A stretch of DNA of 64,000 bases from positions 682,001 through 746,000 of the forward strand of contig NZ_JAHWXQ010000001.1 in assembly GCF_019336435.1 (NCBI RefSeq). Reading direction: 5' to 3'. The notes below the pieces were generated by a model. That model was not told where the DNA came from, did no database searches, and saw only the letters and a program-made list of their open reading frames with translations. A program made the translations under genes and the position numbers. Positions 17,349-27,035 of the stretch are shown here, in pieces; the first letter of the stretch is position 1, and each line of letters begins with the position of its first letter. The stretch is from Pontibacter populi. Its GTDB lineage: Bacteria; Bacteroidota; Bacteroidia; Cytophagales; Hymenobacteraceae.

Positions 17349-20330
17349 ATGCGTAACAAATCGTTAATAATCACGCTGACAGTTATTGTATCGGCCTTGT
17401 GCCTTTACTTCCTGTCATTCTCGTTTGTTGCCCACAACGTGCAGAAGGATGCAGAGGCATTTGCTACAGACGCACAGGGTAACATAGATCTTGTTAAAAA
17501 GCAGGACTACCTCGATTCTATCTGGAAAGAGCCTGTGTTTCTGGGATACACTTATCAGGAAATCAAAGAAAATGAGCTTGGCCTTGGCCTTGACTTAAAA
17601 GGTGGTATGCACGTGGTGCTGGAAGTATCTCCTGTTGAGATCATCAAGTCTATGTCTGGTAACAGCAAAGACCCGAACTTCCTGAAGGCGCTTGCACGTG
17701 CACAGGAACTACAGAAGAACAGCCAGGAGCGCTTTACAACCCTGTTTGCACAAGCTTACCGTGAAGTTGAGCCAGATGGCCGACTAAGCCGTATTTTCTC
17801 TAACTCTGCAAACCGTGGCAAGATCAGCTACGAATCATCAAACAAAGAGGTAATTGACATTATCGACAAGGAAGTAGAAGACGCGATTGGTCGTTCTTTT
17901 AACATCCTTCGTACCCGTATCGACAAATTTGGTGTAAACCAGCCAAACATCCAGCGCCTGAAAGGCAGCGGACGTATCCAGATCGAATTACCAGGTATTG
18001 ATAACCCTGAGCGTGTTCGTAAACTGTTACAAGGTATGGCTAACCTGGAGTTCTGGGAAGTATGGTCTCCACAGGAATTCAGCCCTTACTTTATGCAGCT
18101 GAACGAGTACCTGACACAGCAGGAAAAAGCTGGTAACCTGAACCTGAGAGAAACTGAAACAAAAGATCCTTTAAAAGCCGCTGCTGCTAAAGGCGATGTA
18201 CTGGCACAGGCTGCTGCTTCTGACTCTAACGCCGTTGCTGCTGCTGATACCACTGCCAAAGATACTGCTGCCGCTACTCTAGCTGCTGCAGATTCACTTG
18301 CAAACCAGGGTGGCCCGCTTGCCCGTCTGTTTACACAATTACCAAACGGTATTGGCGCTAACGTACGCGACACAGCCAAGATCAACGATATTTTTGCAAG
18401 AGCAGACGTTCGTGCCATCTTCCCTCCTAACATGAAGTTTTTATGGGATGTGAAGCCAATTGCAGGCGATAACCGCCAGGAGTTTGTAGAGCTGTACGCT
18501 GTTAAAAAAGGTCGTGACGGTAAAGCACCGCTTAGTGGTGATGCTATTAATGATGCACGCCAGGATTTCGACCAGCAGGGTCGCCCTGAGATCAATATGA
18601 CCATGAACCCGACAGGTGCCAAAAAATGGGCTCGCCTGACAGGTAACAACGTTGGTCGCCAGATCGCTATCGTACTTGATAACTATGTATATTCTGCTCC
18701 GGTTGTGCAGGGCGAAATTACAGGTGGTAGCTCTTCTATCTCTGGTAACTTCACTATCGAAGAAGCGCAGGACTTAGCAAACATCCTGAAAGCCGGTAAA
18801 ATGCCAGCTCCTACCCGTATCGTGGAAGAAGCGATCGTAGGTCCTTCATTAGGTCAGGAAGCTATCAATCAGGGTTTACTTTCTACGTTGGCAGGTCTTG
18901 TGATCGTAGTTGTATTCATGATCGCTTACTATAGCCGTGGTGGTTTTATTGCTGACTTAGCTTTAGTATTCAACATCTTCTTTATCCTGGGTATTCTTGC
19001 TCAGTTTAACGCAGCCCTTACGCTGCCTGGTATTGCCGGTATTGTGCTTACACTGGGTATGGCCGTGGATGCGAACGTACTGATATTTGAGCGTATGCGC
19101 GAAGAAGCCCGGAAAGGCCTGAGCATGCGCGAAGTGATAAACAAAGGTTACGACAAGGCTTTTATAACTATTCTGGATGCTAACGTAACTACGTTCCTGG
19201 CTGGTTTTATCCTTTACTTCTTTGGTTCAGGTCCGGTTAAAGGCTTTGCTATCACGTTGATGTTAGGTATCGTAACTTCATTCTTTACTTCTGTTTACAT
19301 TTCCCGCTTGTTGATCGAAAGATCATTCCTGAAAAAGGGCAAGCTGTCGTTCTCTAATGCATTTGCTGAGAGAATGTTCCAGAACGTGAAGTTTGACGTA
19401 ATGAAATGGAAAAAACCAGCTTACGCCTTCTCGTTGTCTATACTTATATTTGGCTTTGTGGCAATGGCCATTAAAGGACCAAACCTGGGTGTTGACTTCC
19501 AAGGTGGGCGTTCTTATGTAGTAGAATTCGACAAGGCAATTCCAGCATCTGATGTACGTGCTGCTTTAACTGATAACTTCCATGAGGAAGGTACAGAAGT
19601 TAAGACCTTTGGTGCCTCTAATCGTGTAAAAGTTATTACCAGCTGGCTGGCTGATGACGAGAGTCTGCAGGCAGACGAGCAGGTAAAGGCTGCCCTGGAT
19701 GCTGGTCTTTCCGAGTTCAGTGATCTGAACCCTGAAGTACTAAGCTCTTCGAAGGTAGGTGCTACCGTAGCGGATGATATTCAGAACACAGCCGTTATCG
19801 CGCTTCTTCTTTCACTGGTTGGTATCTTTATTTATGTGATGTTCCGCTTCAGCAAGTGGCAGTTTAGCTTGGGTGGTGTGGTAGCGTTGCTGCACGATGC
19901 CCTGATGATCATTGCCATATTTGCTATTCTGGATCTGTTCGGAATTTCTTATGAGATGGACCAGATATTTATTGCGGCAGTTCTTACCATCATCGGTTTC
20001 TCAATTAACGATACCGTGGTAATCTTTGACCGTGTGCGTGAGTACATGAATGACAATCCGAAAGCGCACGTTAGAGAGATCATTAACCCAGCCCTGATCG
20101 ATACTTTCAGCCGTACCATTATTACATCGGTTACTGTATTTATGGTGGTGCTTGTGCTGTTCATTTTTGGTGGTGAAATACTTCGCGGTTTCTCACTTGC
20201 CATGTTGATCGGTGTGGTATTCGGTGTTTACTCGACGTTATTTATTGCATCGCCAATTGTGGTTGATACGATGAAAGACGAGAAGAAGCCTGCTCCGGCA
20301 CCACAGCCAACAGCAAAAAAGGTTAGCTAG
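17349..20330 (+). CDS. secDF: Fused protein-export membrane protein SecDF
   Basis: This 993-aa protein joins SecD and SecF, as is normal in Bacteroidota. It has a membrane helix at 7-27, the SecD motif GLDLKGGMHV (80-89), a P1 head region, and SecD helices around GMAVDANVLIFERMREE. The SecF half begins near residue 680, with NLGVDFQGGRSYVVEF and GFSINDTVVIFDRVRE. It uses the proton gradient to pull proteins through SecYEG. An Ala/Asp-rich stretch at about 275-318 looks like a lineage-specific linker. The gene is almost free of the AACTATAGTT motif. A strong terminator follows. Confidence 0.97.
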   Translation: MRNKSLIITLTVIVSALCLYFLSFSFVAHNVQKDAEAFATDAQGNIDLVKKQDYLDSIWKEPVFLGYTYQEIKENELGLGLDLKGGMHVVLEVSPVEIIKSMSGNSKDPNFLKALARAQELQKNSQERFTTLFAQAYREVEPDGRLSRIFSNSANRGKISYESSNKEVIDIIDKEVEDAIGRSFNILRTRIDKFGVNQPNIQRLKGSGRIQIELPGIDNPERVRKLLQGMANLEFWEVWSPQEFSPYFMQLNEYLTQQEKAGNLNLRETETKDPLKAAAAKGDVLAQAAASDSNAVAAADTTAKDTAAATLAAADSLANQGGPLARLFTQLPNGIGANVRDTAKINDIFARADVRAIFPPNMKFLWDVKPIAGDNRQEFVELYAVKKGRDGKAPLSGDAINDARQDFDQQGRPEINMTMNPTGAKKWARLTGNNVGRQIAIVLDNYVYSAPVVQGEITGGSSSISGNFTIEEAQDLANILKAGKMPAPTRIVEEAIVGPSLGQEAINQGLLSTLAGLVIVVVFMIAYYSRGGFIADLALVFNIFFILGILAQFNAALTLPGIAGIVLTLGMAVDANVLIFERMREEARKGLSMREVINKGYDKAFITILDANVTTFLAGFILYFFGSGPVKGFAITLMLGIVTSFFTSVYISRLLIERSFLKKGKLSFSNAFAERMFQNVKFDVMKWKKPAYAFSLSILIFGFVAMAIKGPNLGVDFQGGRSYVVEFDKAIPASDVRAALTDNFHEEGTEVKTFGASNRVKVITSWLADDESLQADEQVKAALDAGLSEFSDLNPEVLSSSKVGATVADDIQNTAVIALLLSLVGIFIYVMFRFSKWQFSLGGVVALLHDALMIIAIFAILDLFGISYEMDQIFIAAVLTIIGFSINDTVVIFDRVREYMNDNPKAHVREIINPALIDTFSRTIITSVTVFMVVLVLFIFGGEILRGFSLAMLIGVVFGVYSTLFIASPIVVDTMKDEKKPAPAPQPTAKKVS

Positions 20331-20351
20331 TAATAGCTTAGTAAATAAATG

Positions 20352-20381
20352 AAAAGCCCGGAGCATACGCTCCGGGCTTTT
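20352..20381 (+). terminator. Intrinsic terminator of secDF
   Basis: A 13-bp stem (AAAAGCCCGGAGC/GCTCCGGGCTTTT) with loop ATAC and a T tail lies 21 bp after the stop. Confidence 0.9.
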
Positions 20382-20516
20382 TTTATGAACCAGAAGTAAG
20401 GAAGAGATAAACGATTAACAGGAAATGTAGAGACGCAATATTTTGCGTCTACGCAATGTAACTATAGTTCTGACCCAGGAATGACTTGTGATGAAAGCTA
20501 AAGCGTTTTTCCTGAT

Positions 20517-20895
20517 TAGGTAAGATGTTATTCCTGCCGCAAGTTTAGCGTCCGCGTAACTTGTGGTTAATTATGGTGCCAGTTTGCAACTGGCTTTCTG
20601 CGCAAGCAGGAAAAAACATGTTGCTGAAATTTAAAGTTAGAAAGATCTATAGTTAGTAATTATGTCATGGCGCGAGCGTCCTCGTTCGTGTCGGCTATAG
20701 TTGGGCCTCCGGCCCAGATGCATTACAAATTTAACTTTAGAGGCAAGTCACAGACTACGCCAGCATAGTTTAGAGCAAACTATAGTTGCTCGGCCATCGC
20801 TGATTTTGCTTTTTTCAAAGCAAAGCAAGTTGAAAACTTGCTGCCATACACAGCCACAAGTTACACTCCGTTAAACTTGCGGCAGAAATGGTATC
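20517..20895. repeat. MITE-like palindromic element, copy B
   Basis: This 380-bp block matches 9269-9656. Its ends are inverted relatives over about 80 bp. The left end contains CTGCCGCAAGTTTAGCG and GTAACTTGTGG; the reverse complement of the right end contains CTGCCGCAAGTTTAACGG and GTAACTTGTGG. No reading frame inside resembles a protein. An exact AACTATAGTT lies at 20778-20787. Confidence 0.72.
20666..20767 (+). repeat. Inner CATGGCGCGAGC...CGCCAGCATA repeat, copy 2
   Basis: It begins CATGGCGCGAGCGTCCTCG and ends ACGCCAGCATA, like copy 1, but the middle differs, which suggests modular replacement inside the larger element. Confidence 0.5.
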
Positions 20896-20964
20896 TTATC
20901 CCGGTCAGATGAACCTAAAACCATCAATTCTTGAAAAACCTTGGTTCCGGTTCGTATTAACAAA

Positions 20965-20994
20965 AAAGCCGGCCCTTATAAGGGAGCCGGCTTT
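20965..20994 (-). terminator. Intrinsic terminator of the NifU-like gene
   Basis: A stem AAAGCCGGC/GCCGGCTTT with inner CCTTATAAGG is followed by a T run on the minus strand. It lies 26 bp after the gene. Confidence 0.82.
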
Positions 20995-21019
20995 CTTTAT
21001 AATTTATAGTTGCTTTTAA

Positions 21020-21631
21020 TTAGATGGTAACGCCATCAGCAACTACTTCTTTTACTTCTGGTACCATACGCTTCAGCAGGTTCTCAATACCGGCTTTAAG
21101 TGTTACCGTGGCTGATGGGCAGCCGCTGCATGAGCCTTGAAGGTGCACTGTAACCACGCCATCGTTATACGATTTGAAAGAAATATTACCGCCATCCTGC
21201 TCTACAGCCGGGCGTACATAGTTTTCCAACAGATCGATAACTTTCTTAACGATAACTGCATCGCCTTCTGATGTTTCGGCGGTAGTTGCAGCTTCAGTTT
21301 TAGGGGCAGCAGAGAAGCCTTCGTTAAATATCGGGCCACCAGCCTCTACATAGGACTTCAGGAATGTGCGCAGCTCAGGTATTAGCTTTACCCATTCTAT
21401 AGTTGAGTTCTTGGTTATAGTTACAAAGTTGCTGGCAATGAACACACGCGAAACATAATCAAAATTGAAAAGCTCCTGTGCCAACGGCGACTCTACTGCA
21501 CTCTCCAGATCCGGGTAATCCACGCTCTGGCCATCAGGCAGTAACTGCACGTTCATCACTAATTTCATTGACTCTGGGTTCGGGTTAGCCTCAGCATATA
21601 CCGACACCATTTTCTCTTTATTTTCTATCAT
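21020..21631 (-). CDS. NifU-like Fe-S cluster scaffold/carrier protein (NfuA type)
   Basis: This 203-aa protein has an N-terminal Nfu_N-type domain (about 10-95, ANPNPESMKLVMN) and a C-terminal NifU domain (about 130-200). The C-terminal domain carries the paired cysteines of GSCSGCPSA that hold a 4Fe-4S cluster between two monomers. It would deliver clusters to apo-proteins in the cytosol. A Thr/Ala-rich linker joins the domains. It is a single-gene unit with a -7 element about 48 bp upstream and its own terminator. Confidence 0.93.
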   Translation of the reverse strand: MIENKEKMVSVYAEANPNPESMKLVMNVQLLPDGQSVDYPDLESAVESPLAQELFNFDYVSRVFIASNFVTITKNSTIEWVKLIPELRTFLKSYVEAGGPIFNEGFSAAPKTEAATTAETSEGDAVIVKKVIDLLENYVRPAVEQDGGNISFKSYNDGVVTVHLQGSCSGCPSATVTLKAGIENLLKRMVPEVKEVVADGVTI

Positions 21632-21678
21632 GGGAATCTACGTTTTAAGTAAAACTTTGGACCTAGCCTTAAAGTTTC

Positions 21679-21686
21679 CAAAATTA
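21679..21686 (-). promoter_or_regulatory. Promoter -7 element for the NifU-like gene (TAATTTTG)
   Basis: It is a consensus TAnnTTTG match on the minus strand, 48 bp before the start. Confidence 0.5.
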
Positions 21687-21794
21687 GGCATTATTTCTAA
21701 GAAGTAAAGAAATACAGGCACAGTCTTAAATGAGATTAGGCCAACAAAAAATTACATATTTCTGCCTCTGAATAGCATTTGAACCTATATATTT

Positions 21795-21802
21795 TATCTT
21801 TG
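21795..21802 (+). promoter_or_regulatory. Promoter -7 element for the NhaD-like gene (TATCTTTG)
   Basis: It is a consensus TAnnTTTG match 46 bp before the start; a TTTG at 21778-21781 could be the upstream element, though the spacing is short. Confidence 0.45.
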
Positions 21803-21848
21803 CCCCGCAACCAACTAGCTCAGCGCTGCTGACAATTCACAAACACCT

Positions 21849-23237
21849 ATGCTAACTAATTTCATTCTACTGGCCCAGAACCAAATTTCTCCGCCAGGCT
21901 TCCTTATCATTCCTTTTCTATTATTGATCGGCATGATTGCCGCGGGGCCAATTTTCTTTAGCCACTTCTGGGAACACAACTATAAAAAAGTGGCCGTAGC
22001 GCTTGCCCTTATAGTGTTAGGGTATTACCTCTTTGCTATGCAGGATGTGCATATGCCGATACATACTTTCTTTGAGTATGCCTCGTTTGCTGTGCTGCTT
22101 AGCTCCTTGTACATTTCTGCAGGCGGTATTTATATCAACGTAAACGCGAGAGCCACACCAGCCATGAACGTAGCGCTGGTAGCTATAGGAGCCGTGCTAG
22201 CAAACGTTGTAGGTACAACAGGTGCATCCCTTTTGCTTATCCGCCCGTTCATCCGCCTGAACATACACCGTATTAAAGCATACCAGATCGTATTCTTCAT
22301 CTTTATAGTTAGTAACGCAGGTGGACTGCTTACCCCGCTTGGCGACCCGCCGTTGTTTATCGGTTTCCTGAAAGGCGTTCCTTTCTTCTGGACATTACAG
22401 CACCTGTTTACACCCTGGCTTATTGCAGTTTCCTTGCTTTGCCTTGTTTTTTACCTTGTAGACAGAAGAAATAAGATAGTTGACTTTACGCCTAGTCCGG
22501 AGGTAGTATCGAAATTGGATGAACGTACAGAGTTTTATGTAAGTGGTAAGCGCAACCTGTTCTGGCTGGCAATTATCATCGGGGCTATTTTCCTGGACCC
22601 TAACGTGATAGAAGGTTTACCGCACATTTCTTACGATGGCAACAAGTTCTCTTTCCTCCGTGAAGTAATTCAATTATCTGCTGCTTTCTTCTGCTATCGT
22701 AATTCAAGCAAAACGGCTCTGGCTGGTAACCAGTTCTCTTTCCACCCGATCCTGGAAGTTGTGTTCCTGTTCTTTGGTATTTTCTTTACGATGATGCCTG
22801 CCTTACAACTTTCCGCTGAAATTGCCTCTGCACCGCAGTATGCAAAATACATTACTCCTAACTTCCTGTACTGGGCAACCGGCTCGCTTTCCAGCTTCCT
22901 GGATAATGCGCCTACGTATGCCAACTTCCTGTCGCTGGGCATGGCCAAGTACGACATGGCCCAAAGCAGTGTGGTTGAAGTTCGCCAGTTTGCCACCGGT
23001 ACCGGTGCAGATCCTATTACGCTAACCTTACTGGAAGCCATTTCGCTGGCATCGGTATTGTTTGGTGCCTTTACCTACATTGGCAACGGGCCTAACTTCA
23101 TGGTAAAAGCCATCGCTGAAAGTGCCGGTATTAAAATGCCATCTTTCTTCGGTTATGTTTTCCGTTACTCTATCCCGTTCCTGTTACCAATTCTGATCAT
23201 TATCTGGTACCTGGTGGTTGAGCTGAAATTGTTCTAA
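21849..23237 (+). CDS. NhaD-type sodium:proton antiporter (ion transporter superfamily)
   Basis: This 462-aa membrane protein has about 11-12 hydrophobic segments and the NhaD-type motif NAGGLLTPLGDPPLFIGFLKG at about 156-176, which is written here only in part as PLGDPPLFIGFL. A second conserved region near SSFLDNAPTYANFLSL carries the buried Asp-Asn pair of the ion-transporter fold. Members exchange sodium for protons and support pH and salt tolerance; related citrate or arsenite carriers share the fold, but the PLGDPPLF motif favours NhaD. It has its own -7 element and terminator. Confidence 0.88.
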   Translation: MLTNFILLAQNQISPPGFLIIPFLLLIGMIAAGPIFFSHFWEHNYKKVAVALALIVLGYYLFAMQDVHMPIHTFFEYASFAVLLSSLYISAGGIYINVNARATPAMNVALVAIGAVLANVVGTTGASLLLIRPFIRLNIHRIKAYQIVFFIFIVSNAGGLLTPLGDPPLFIGFLKGVPFFWTLQHLFTPWLIAVSLLCLVFYLVDRRNKIVDFTPSPEVVSKLDERTEFYVSGKRNLFWLAIIIGAIFLDPNVIEGLPHISYDGNKFSFLREVIQLSAAFFCYRNSSKTALAGNQFSFHPILEVVFLFFGIFFTMMPALQLSAEIASAPQYAKYITPNFLYWATGSLSSFLDNAPTYANFLSLGMAKYDMAQSSVVEVRQFATGTGADPITLTLLEAISLASVLFGAFTYIGNGPNFMVKAIAESAGIKMPSFFGYVFRYSIPFLLPILIIIWYLVVELKLF

Positions 23238-23254
23238 ACTATAGTTAAACTATA

Positions 23255-23291
23255 AAAAGCGCCGTTCCTACCTTACAGGAACGGCGCTTTT
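23255..23291 (+). terminator. Intrinsic terminator of the NhaD-like gene
   Basis: A perfect 15-bp stem (AAAAGCGCCGTTCCT/AGGAACGGCGCTTTT) with a 7-nt loop and T-rich tail lies 18 bp after the stop. Confidence 0.9.
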
Positions 23292-23338
23292 GTTTATAAT
23301 TAAATCTAACTATATTCAAAGAAACAAACGGTTAACGA

Positions 23339-23656
23339 GTGCCTCGCTACAAGCCCTACCTTATTTATTATCGCGTGCTGATGAGCTTTAGCCTGCCCTT
23401 TTCGTTGCTGGCAAGTATAGTTAGCCTGGGTTTTAGTGCTAATAAACTTGTAGGGTTTATCAATTCCTTTAGTCTGAGTATACTGACCGGTGGTTTTGTA
23501 TTAGCCTTGTTCTTTTACGAGCAGCGCTACCAGAACCAATACTACTTTTACCACAATCTAGGCATCAGCAAAGCAGGGCTTATAGTTGGTGCTTACTTAT
23601 GTAATATAGCCATTGCAGTTTTGCTGTTCCTCCTGAAACTATATCTGTATGCCTGA
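23339..23656 (+). CDS. Small polytopic membrane protein paired with an ABC ATPase
   Basis: This 105-aa protein has three hydrophobic helices (about 15-32, 38-58 and 80-103) linked by short loops. The first start is GTG 23339; an in-frame ATG at 23381 would remove part of helix 1, so the GTG is preferred. Its last codons overlap the next gene by 8 bp (ATGCCTGA), which signals translational coupling to the ABC ATPase. It is far smaller than a normal ABC permease. I do not recognise the family; a minimal membrane partner is inferred from context. Confidence 0.7.
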   Translation: MPRYKPYLIYYRVLMSFSLPFSLLASIVSLGFSANKLVGFINSFSLSILTGGFVLALFFYEQRYQNQYYFYHNLGISKAGLIVGAYLCNIAIAVLLFLLKLYLYA

Positions 23657-24326
23657 AAACAAACTGGAAGTAGACAGCATATTGCATAACTATGGGTACA
23701 GGCAACTTCTTACCAATATCTATTTAAGCTGCAAAACCGGCGAAATTGTAGGCTTACTGGGCAGGAATGGATGTGGCAAAACAACTCTTCTCAAAATCAT
23801 TTTTGGTACGCTGCCCACACTTAATAAACACATTCGCATAAATGGTAACGTGTATAGTGAGCCTTACAAAAGCGAGGGTTTACTGGCATACCTTCCGCAA
23901 CACGACTTTTTGCCTGCCAACATAAAGCTGCACAAGATCATAGATCTTTATCATAAAGAGCAGGATATAAGAGAAACTATAAAACAGGACGAGCGCATAC
24001 AGCATCACCTTACAAAATATGCCGGTGAACTCTCGAAAGGTGAATTGCGCTATTTCGAATTGATGCTCCTGTTAGAGAAAGATGTAAAGTTCCTGCTGCT
24101 GGATGAGCCATTCTCCGGAATTGCACCCCTATATGTGGAATACATAGAAGAACTACTTCAGGCACACCTTGGAACAAAAGGCTTCCTCATTACGGACCAC
24201 GATTACCAGTCGGTGTTGCGGGTCAGTGATAGGATCATACTTCTTGCTGATGGATATGCCAGACCTATACACGGCATGGAAGAACTATACCAGTGGGGGT
24301 ACATTCCGGCAAACGCCTTGAAATAG
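23649..24326 (+). CDS. ABC transporter ATP-binding protein
   Basis: This 225-aa ATPase has Walker A GRNGCGKTTL at about 38-47, a Q-loop near LAYLPQHDF, a degenerate signature LSKGELRYFE in place of LSGGQ, Walker B FLLLDEP and the H-loop histidine in LITDHD. It would power the small membrane protein encoded just upstream or another permease elsewhere. The non-standard signature is unusual but does occur in export-type or ancillary ATPases. Substrate is unknown. It converges on aroC with 15 bp between stops. Confidence 0.9.
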   Translation: MPENKLEVDSILHNYGYRQLLTNIYLSCKTGEIVGLLGRNGCGKTTLLKIIFGTLPTLNKHIRINGNVYSEPYKSEGLLAYLPQHDFLPANIKLHKIIDLYHKEQDIRETIKQDERIQHHLTKYAGELSKGELRYFELMLLLEKDVKFLLLDEPFSGIAPLYVEYIEELLQAHLGTKGFLITDHDYQSVLRVSDRIILLADGYARPIHGMEELYQWGYIPANALK

Positions 24327-24341
24327 GCACTATAGTTAGTT

Positions 24342-25421
24342 CTATACCTGATTTGCTTTCTGGCGCAGCATAAAGTCTGCCAGCACCAGTGCAGCCATAG
24401 CATCAACTATAGGCACGGCTCGTGGCAGCACACACGGGTCGTGGCGGCCTTTGCCTTGTAGGGTTACCTCTTCGCCGGCATCGTTTATAGTTTGCTGCGG
24501 CTGCAGTATAGTTGCTACTGGCTTAAACGCTACATTAAAGTAAATATCCTGCCCGTTACTGATGCCACCCTGTATGCCTCCGGAGTGATTGGTCCTTGTT
24601 TTAACATTGCCTTGCTCATCAGTATAAAACTGATCGTTATGTTCGGAGCCACGCAGCTTTACGCCTTCAAAACCGCTCCCGTACTCAAAACCTTTTACCG
24701 CATTTATACTCAGCATGGCCTTGCCTAATTCTGCATGCAACTTGTCAAAAACAGGCTCTCCTAAACCAGCAGGCACACCTTGTATCACGCAAGTAACTAC
24801 TCCACCTATCGTATCTAAGCTGTTACGGGCTTCTTCTATCACACCGATCATGCGGGCTGCAATAGCGCCATCAGGGCAACGCACTTTATTCGAATCTATC
24901 CTCCTGAAATCGAGCTTAGCATAATGTTTGCGCAGTTTCACACTCCCCACCTGCGATACATAGCCATTTATAGTTATGCCATGCTGCTTCAGTAACTTTG
25001 CTGCCACGGCACCGGCTGCCACACGCGCCACAGTTTCGCGGGCCGAGCTGCGGCCACCGCCACGGTAATCGCGGGTACCGTATTTGGTTGTGTAAGTATA
25101 ATCAGCGTGCGATGGACGGAAAGCGTGCTCTATATGGCTGTAATCGTGGCTGTGCTGGTCTTTGTTGTTAACGACAAGCGCTATAGGTGTGCCGGTAGTT
25201 TTACCTTCAAAAATCCCTGAAAGTATCGTTACCTTGTCTTCTTCGCTGCGCGGGGTCGTAATATCGGACTGGCCGGGACGACGGCGGTCTAAGGCTACCT
25301 GTATCTCATCAGTACTTATTTCGAGACCTGCGGGGCAACCATCTATTACAACGCCAACAGCTGGTCCATGTGACTCGCCAAAGGTTGTTATCCTGAAAAG
25401 GGTACCGTATGTATTGCTCAT
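24342..25421 (-). CDS. aroC: Chorismate synthase
   Basis: This 359-aa FMN-dependent enzyme turns 5-enolpyruvylshikimate 3-phosphate into chorismate, the branch point of aromatic synthesis. Signature motifs are intact: [10 protein letters not shown] (14-23), [29 protein letters not shown], and the late [15 protein letters not shown]. The length is typical. Its start overlaps the batD stop by 4 bp (ATGA type), so it is translated from the same message. Several AACTATA half-sites occur inside. Confidence 0.97.
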   Translation of the reverse strand: MSNTYGTLFRITTFGESHGPAVGVVIDGCPAGLEISTDEIQVALDRRRPGQSDITTPRSEEDKVTILSGIFEGKTTGTPIALVVNNKDQHSHDYSHIEHAFRPSHADYTYTTKYGTRDYRGGGRSSARETVARVAAGAVAAKLLKQHGITINGYVSQVGSVKLRKHYAKLDFRRIDSNKVRCPDGAIAARMIGVIEEARNSLDTIGGVVTCVIQGVPAGLGEPVFDKLHAELGKAMLSINAVKGFEYGSGFEGVKLRGSEHNDQFYTDEQGNVKTRTNHSGGIQGGISNGQDIYFNVAFKPVATILQPQQTINDAGEEVTLQGKGRHDPCVLPRAVPIVDAMAALVLADFMLRQKANQV

Positions 25422-26869
25422 AGTTTTCTGCGTTTAATAAAGATGAAGCCCGAAACTACCAGCAACACCACCAGGATAATGTTTGTATAGCGCCTGATCT
25501 CATCTAACTGGTGCAGGCTTACCAGGGTGTTGTCTTCGTTTTCGATAATTCTGTAAAAAGAGCCCAGATCGCGGGACAAAACCAGGGCATCGGTATCGCG
25601 GGTGCCGGTTACCGATAAAGTTAAGGTTGGCCGGAGCGTATCGTAGCGGGCTGTTACCGGGTCGAAGTAGATCCAGTGCATTAACTTACCCAGCTTATAG
25701 TTGCCTGGCTCCCGCGGCAGTACAGTATAGGTAAAGCTTTTAGAACCCATTACACGACCGGCGCGGCGTGTAACATCCTGGCGCACATCCGGCGGATAAA
25801 AGTCCAGGCCGGGCTGCGTTTCAGGCACTGGTGGCATAATGGCTGCCAGGTTGCCCTCTCCTTCAACCCTGAACAAATACGAAATGCTTTTATTAACCTG
25901 CGCGTCTTTTCGGGACAGCTTTTCGGTTAAGCTATAGTTACCAACCGGCACGGCATCGCGCAGCGGGTGAGGCGGCAATTGTTTTACTTTTATCTCGCGC
26001 GGACGGGCAAAATAGGTCTTGTAGCCCTCCTGGCGTTCGTTATTCAGCAGGTTCGGGTTCTTTGCTACTTTATATTTCAGCATTTTAAGCGAGAGCTGCG
26101 GAAACCGGATGGGTTGCAGGTTTATCGGGTACAGTACTGATTCGTATAGTTTAAACCGCAGGTAGGGTTTGCCTTCCACGATCACATTTTCCGGCGTGAT
26201 CTCAGTAAACTCAAACGACTCTTCCCACACGTTAGGCTGTTGCAGCAGCTTTAGTATGGCGCTTATCTGGTTCGTGAAATCATGAAAATCCAGGAGTTGC
26301 TGATCCTCGGCTGCCAGGTAGAAGTATAGTGCCACTGTAAATCCTTCGCCTACATACACTTCATCTTTGTTGGTATACAGCGTCAGGAAGGCATTATCGT
26401 CTTTTTCAATGTACTCGGGCTGCACATCTATAGTTGATTCCGGTTCCTTGTCAGCGGCGATTAGATCTGGAATGTTGGTACCCGGCGTGGTAGCAGTGGC
26501 CATAGGCTTCACAACTATAGTTGTCCCCTGCGACTGCACGGTTTGCCCGTTCACTTTCATGCTGAAAGGCTTCAGTACAAATTCCCCTTCAGCCAGCGGG
26601 GCATAGTTCTGGTAAACGGTCAGTATTTTGGTAGTGGTGCCGCCGGTAATTATAGTTTCGGTGGATGAATACTTGGTACTCTTCTTAAAACCCTCTATTT
26701 CCGGAAACGGGCTGTATTCTTTCAGGGCCTGGTCATGGAGCTGAATACCAATGGTATAGTACTGGTTCAGGGGCAGCGGGCTTTTACCTAATGCAATACT
26801 GATCTGCTGCGCCAGCAGCGTGCCAGGCAATAATAGCAGGAAAAATAAGGTTAGGTAGATAAAGCGCAT
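25418..26869 (-). CDS. batD: BatD-family (aerotolerance/oxygen-tolerance) membrane protein
   Basis: This 483-aa protein has a signal peptide ([11 protein letters not shown], about 6-20), a long periplasmic beta-rich region and one C-terminal helix (about 455-477) followed by KRRKL, the BatD layout. Bat proteins are thought to act with MoxR ATPases and VWA proteins in envelope stress. No BatA/B genes are here, and a MoxR-type gene lies 28 kb away, so it is detached from the usual cluster. A TAAATTTG element sits 5 bp before the start. Confidence 0.8.
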   Translation of the reverse strand: MRFIYLTLFFLLLLPGTLLAQQISIALGKSPLPLNQYYTIGIQLHDQALKEYSPFPEIEGFKKSTKYSSTETIITGGTTTKILTVYQNYAPLAEGEFVLKPFSMKVNGQTVQSQGTTIVVKPMATATTPGTNIPDLIAADKEPESTIDVQPEYIEKDDNAFLTLYTNKDEVYVGEGFTVALYFYLAAEDQQLLDFHDFTNQISAILKLLQQPNVWEESFEFTEITPENVIVEGKPYLRFKLYESVLYPINLQPIRFPQLSLKMLKYKVAKNPNLLNNERQEGYKTYFARPREIKVKQLPPHPLRDAVPVGNYSLTEKLSRKDAQVNKSISYLFRVEGEGNLAAIMPPVPETQPGLDFYPPDVRQDVTRRAGRVMGSKSFTYTVLPREPGNYKLGKLMHWIYFDPVTARYDTLRPTLTLSVTGTRDTDALVLSRDLGSFYRIIENEDNTLVSLHQLDEIRRYTNIILVVLLVVSGFIFIKRRKL

Positions 26870-26874
26870 CGGAA

Positions 26875-26882
26875 CAAATTTA
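26875..26882 (-). promoter_or_regulatory. Possible -7 element for batD-aroC (TAAATTTG)
   Basis: It matches TAnnTTTG on the minus strand but is so close to the ATG that the transcript would be leaderless or nearly so. Confidence 0.3.
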
Positions 26883-27035
26883 GCAATTTCTTAACGTAGA
26901 ACTCTGTAACAAACTGCCAAATTACCTGTTCCCCCTTAAAAGCTGCATTTTAACCAACTTTACCTGCTTAAGCCAGCACCTTTGCAGCAGGAATGCGTAA
27001 CTGAAAAAAGAACCTGATTCTATTACTTTACTGAC

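Noticed and set aside
18086..18649. 187-codon minus-strand frame
   Set aside because: It is a shadow of the Ala-rich part of secDF, where the complementary strand has few stops.
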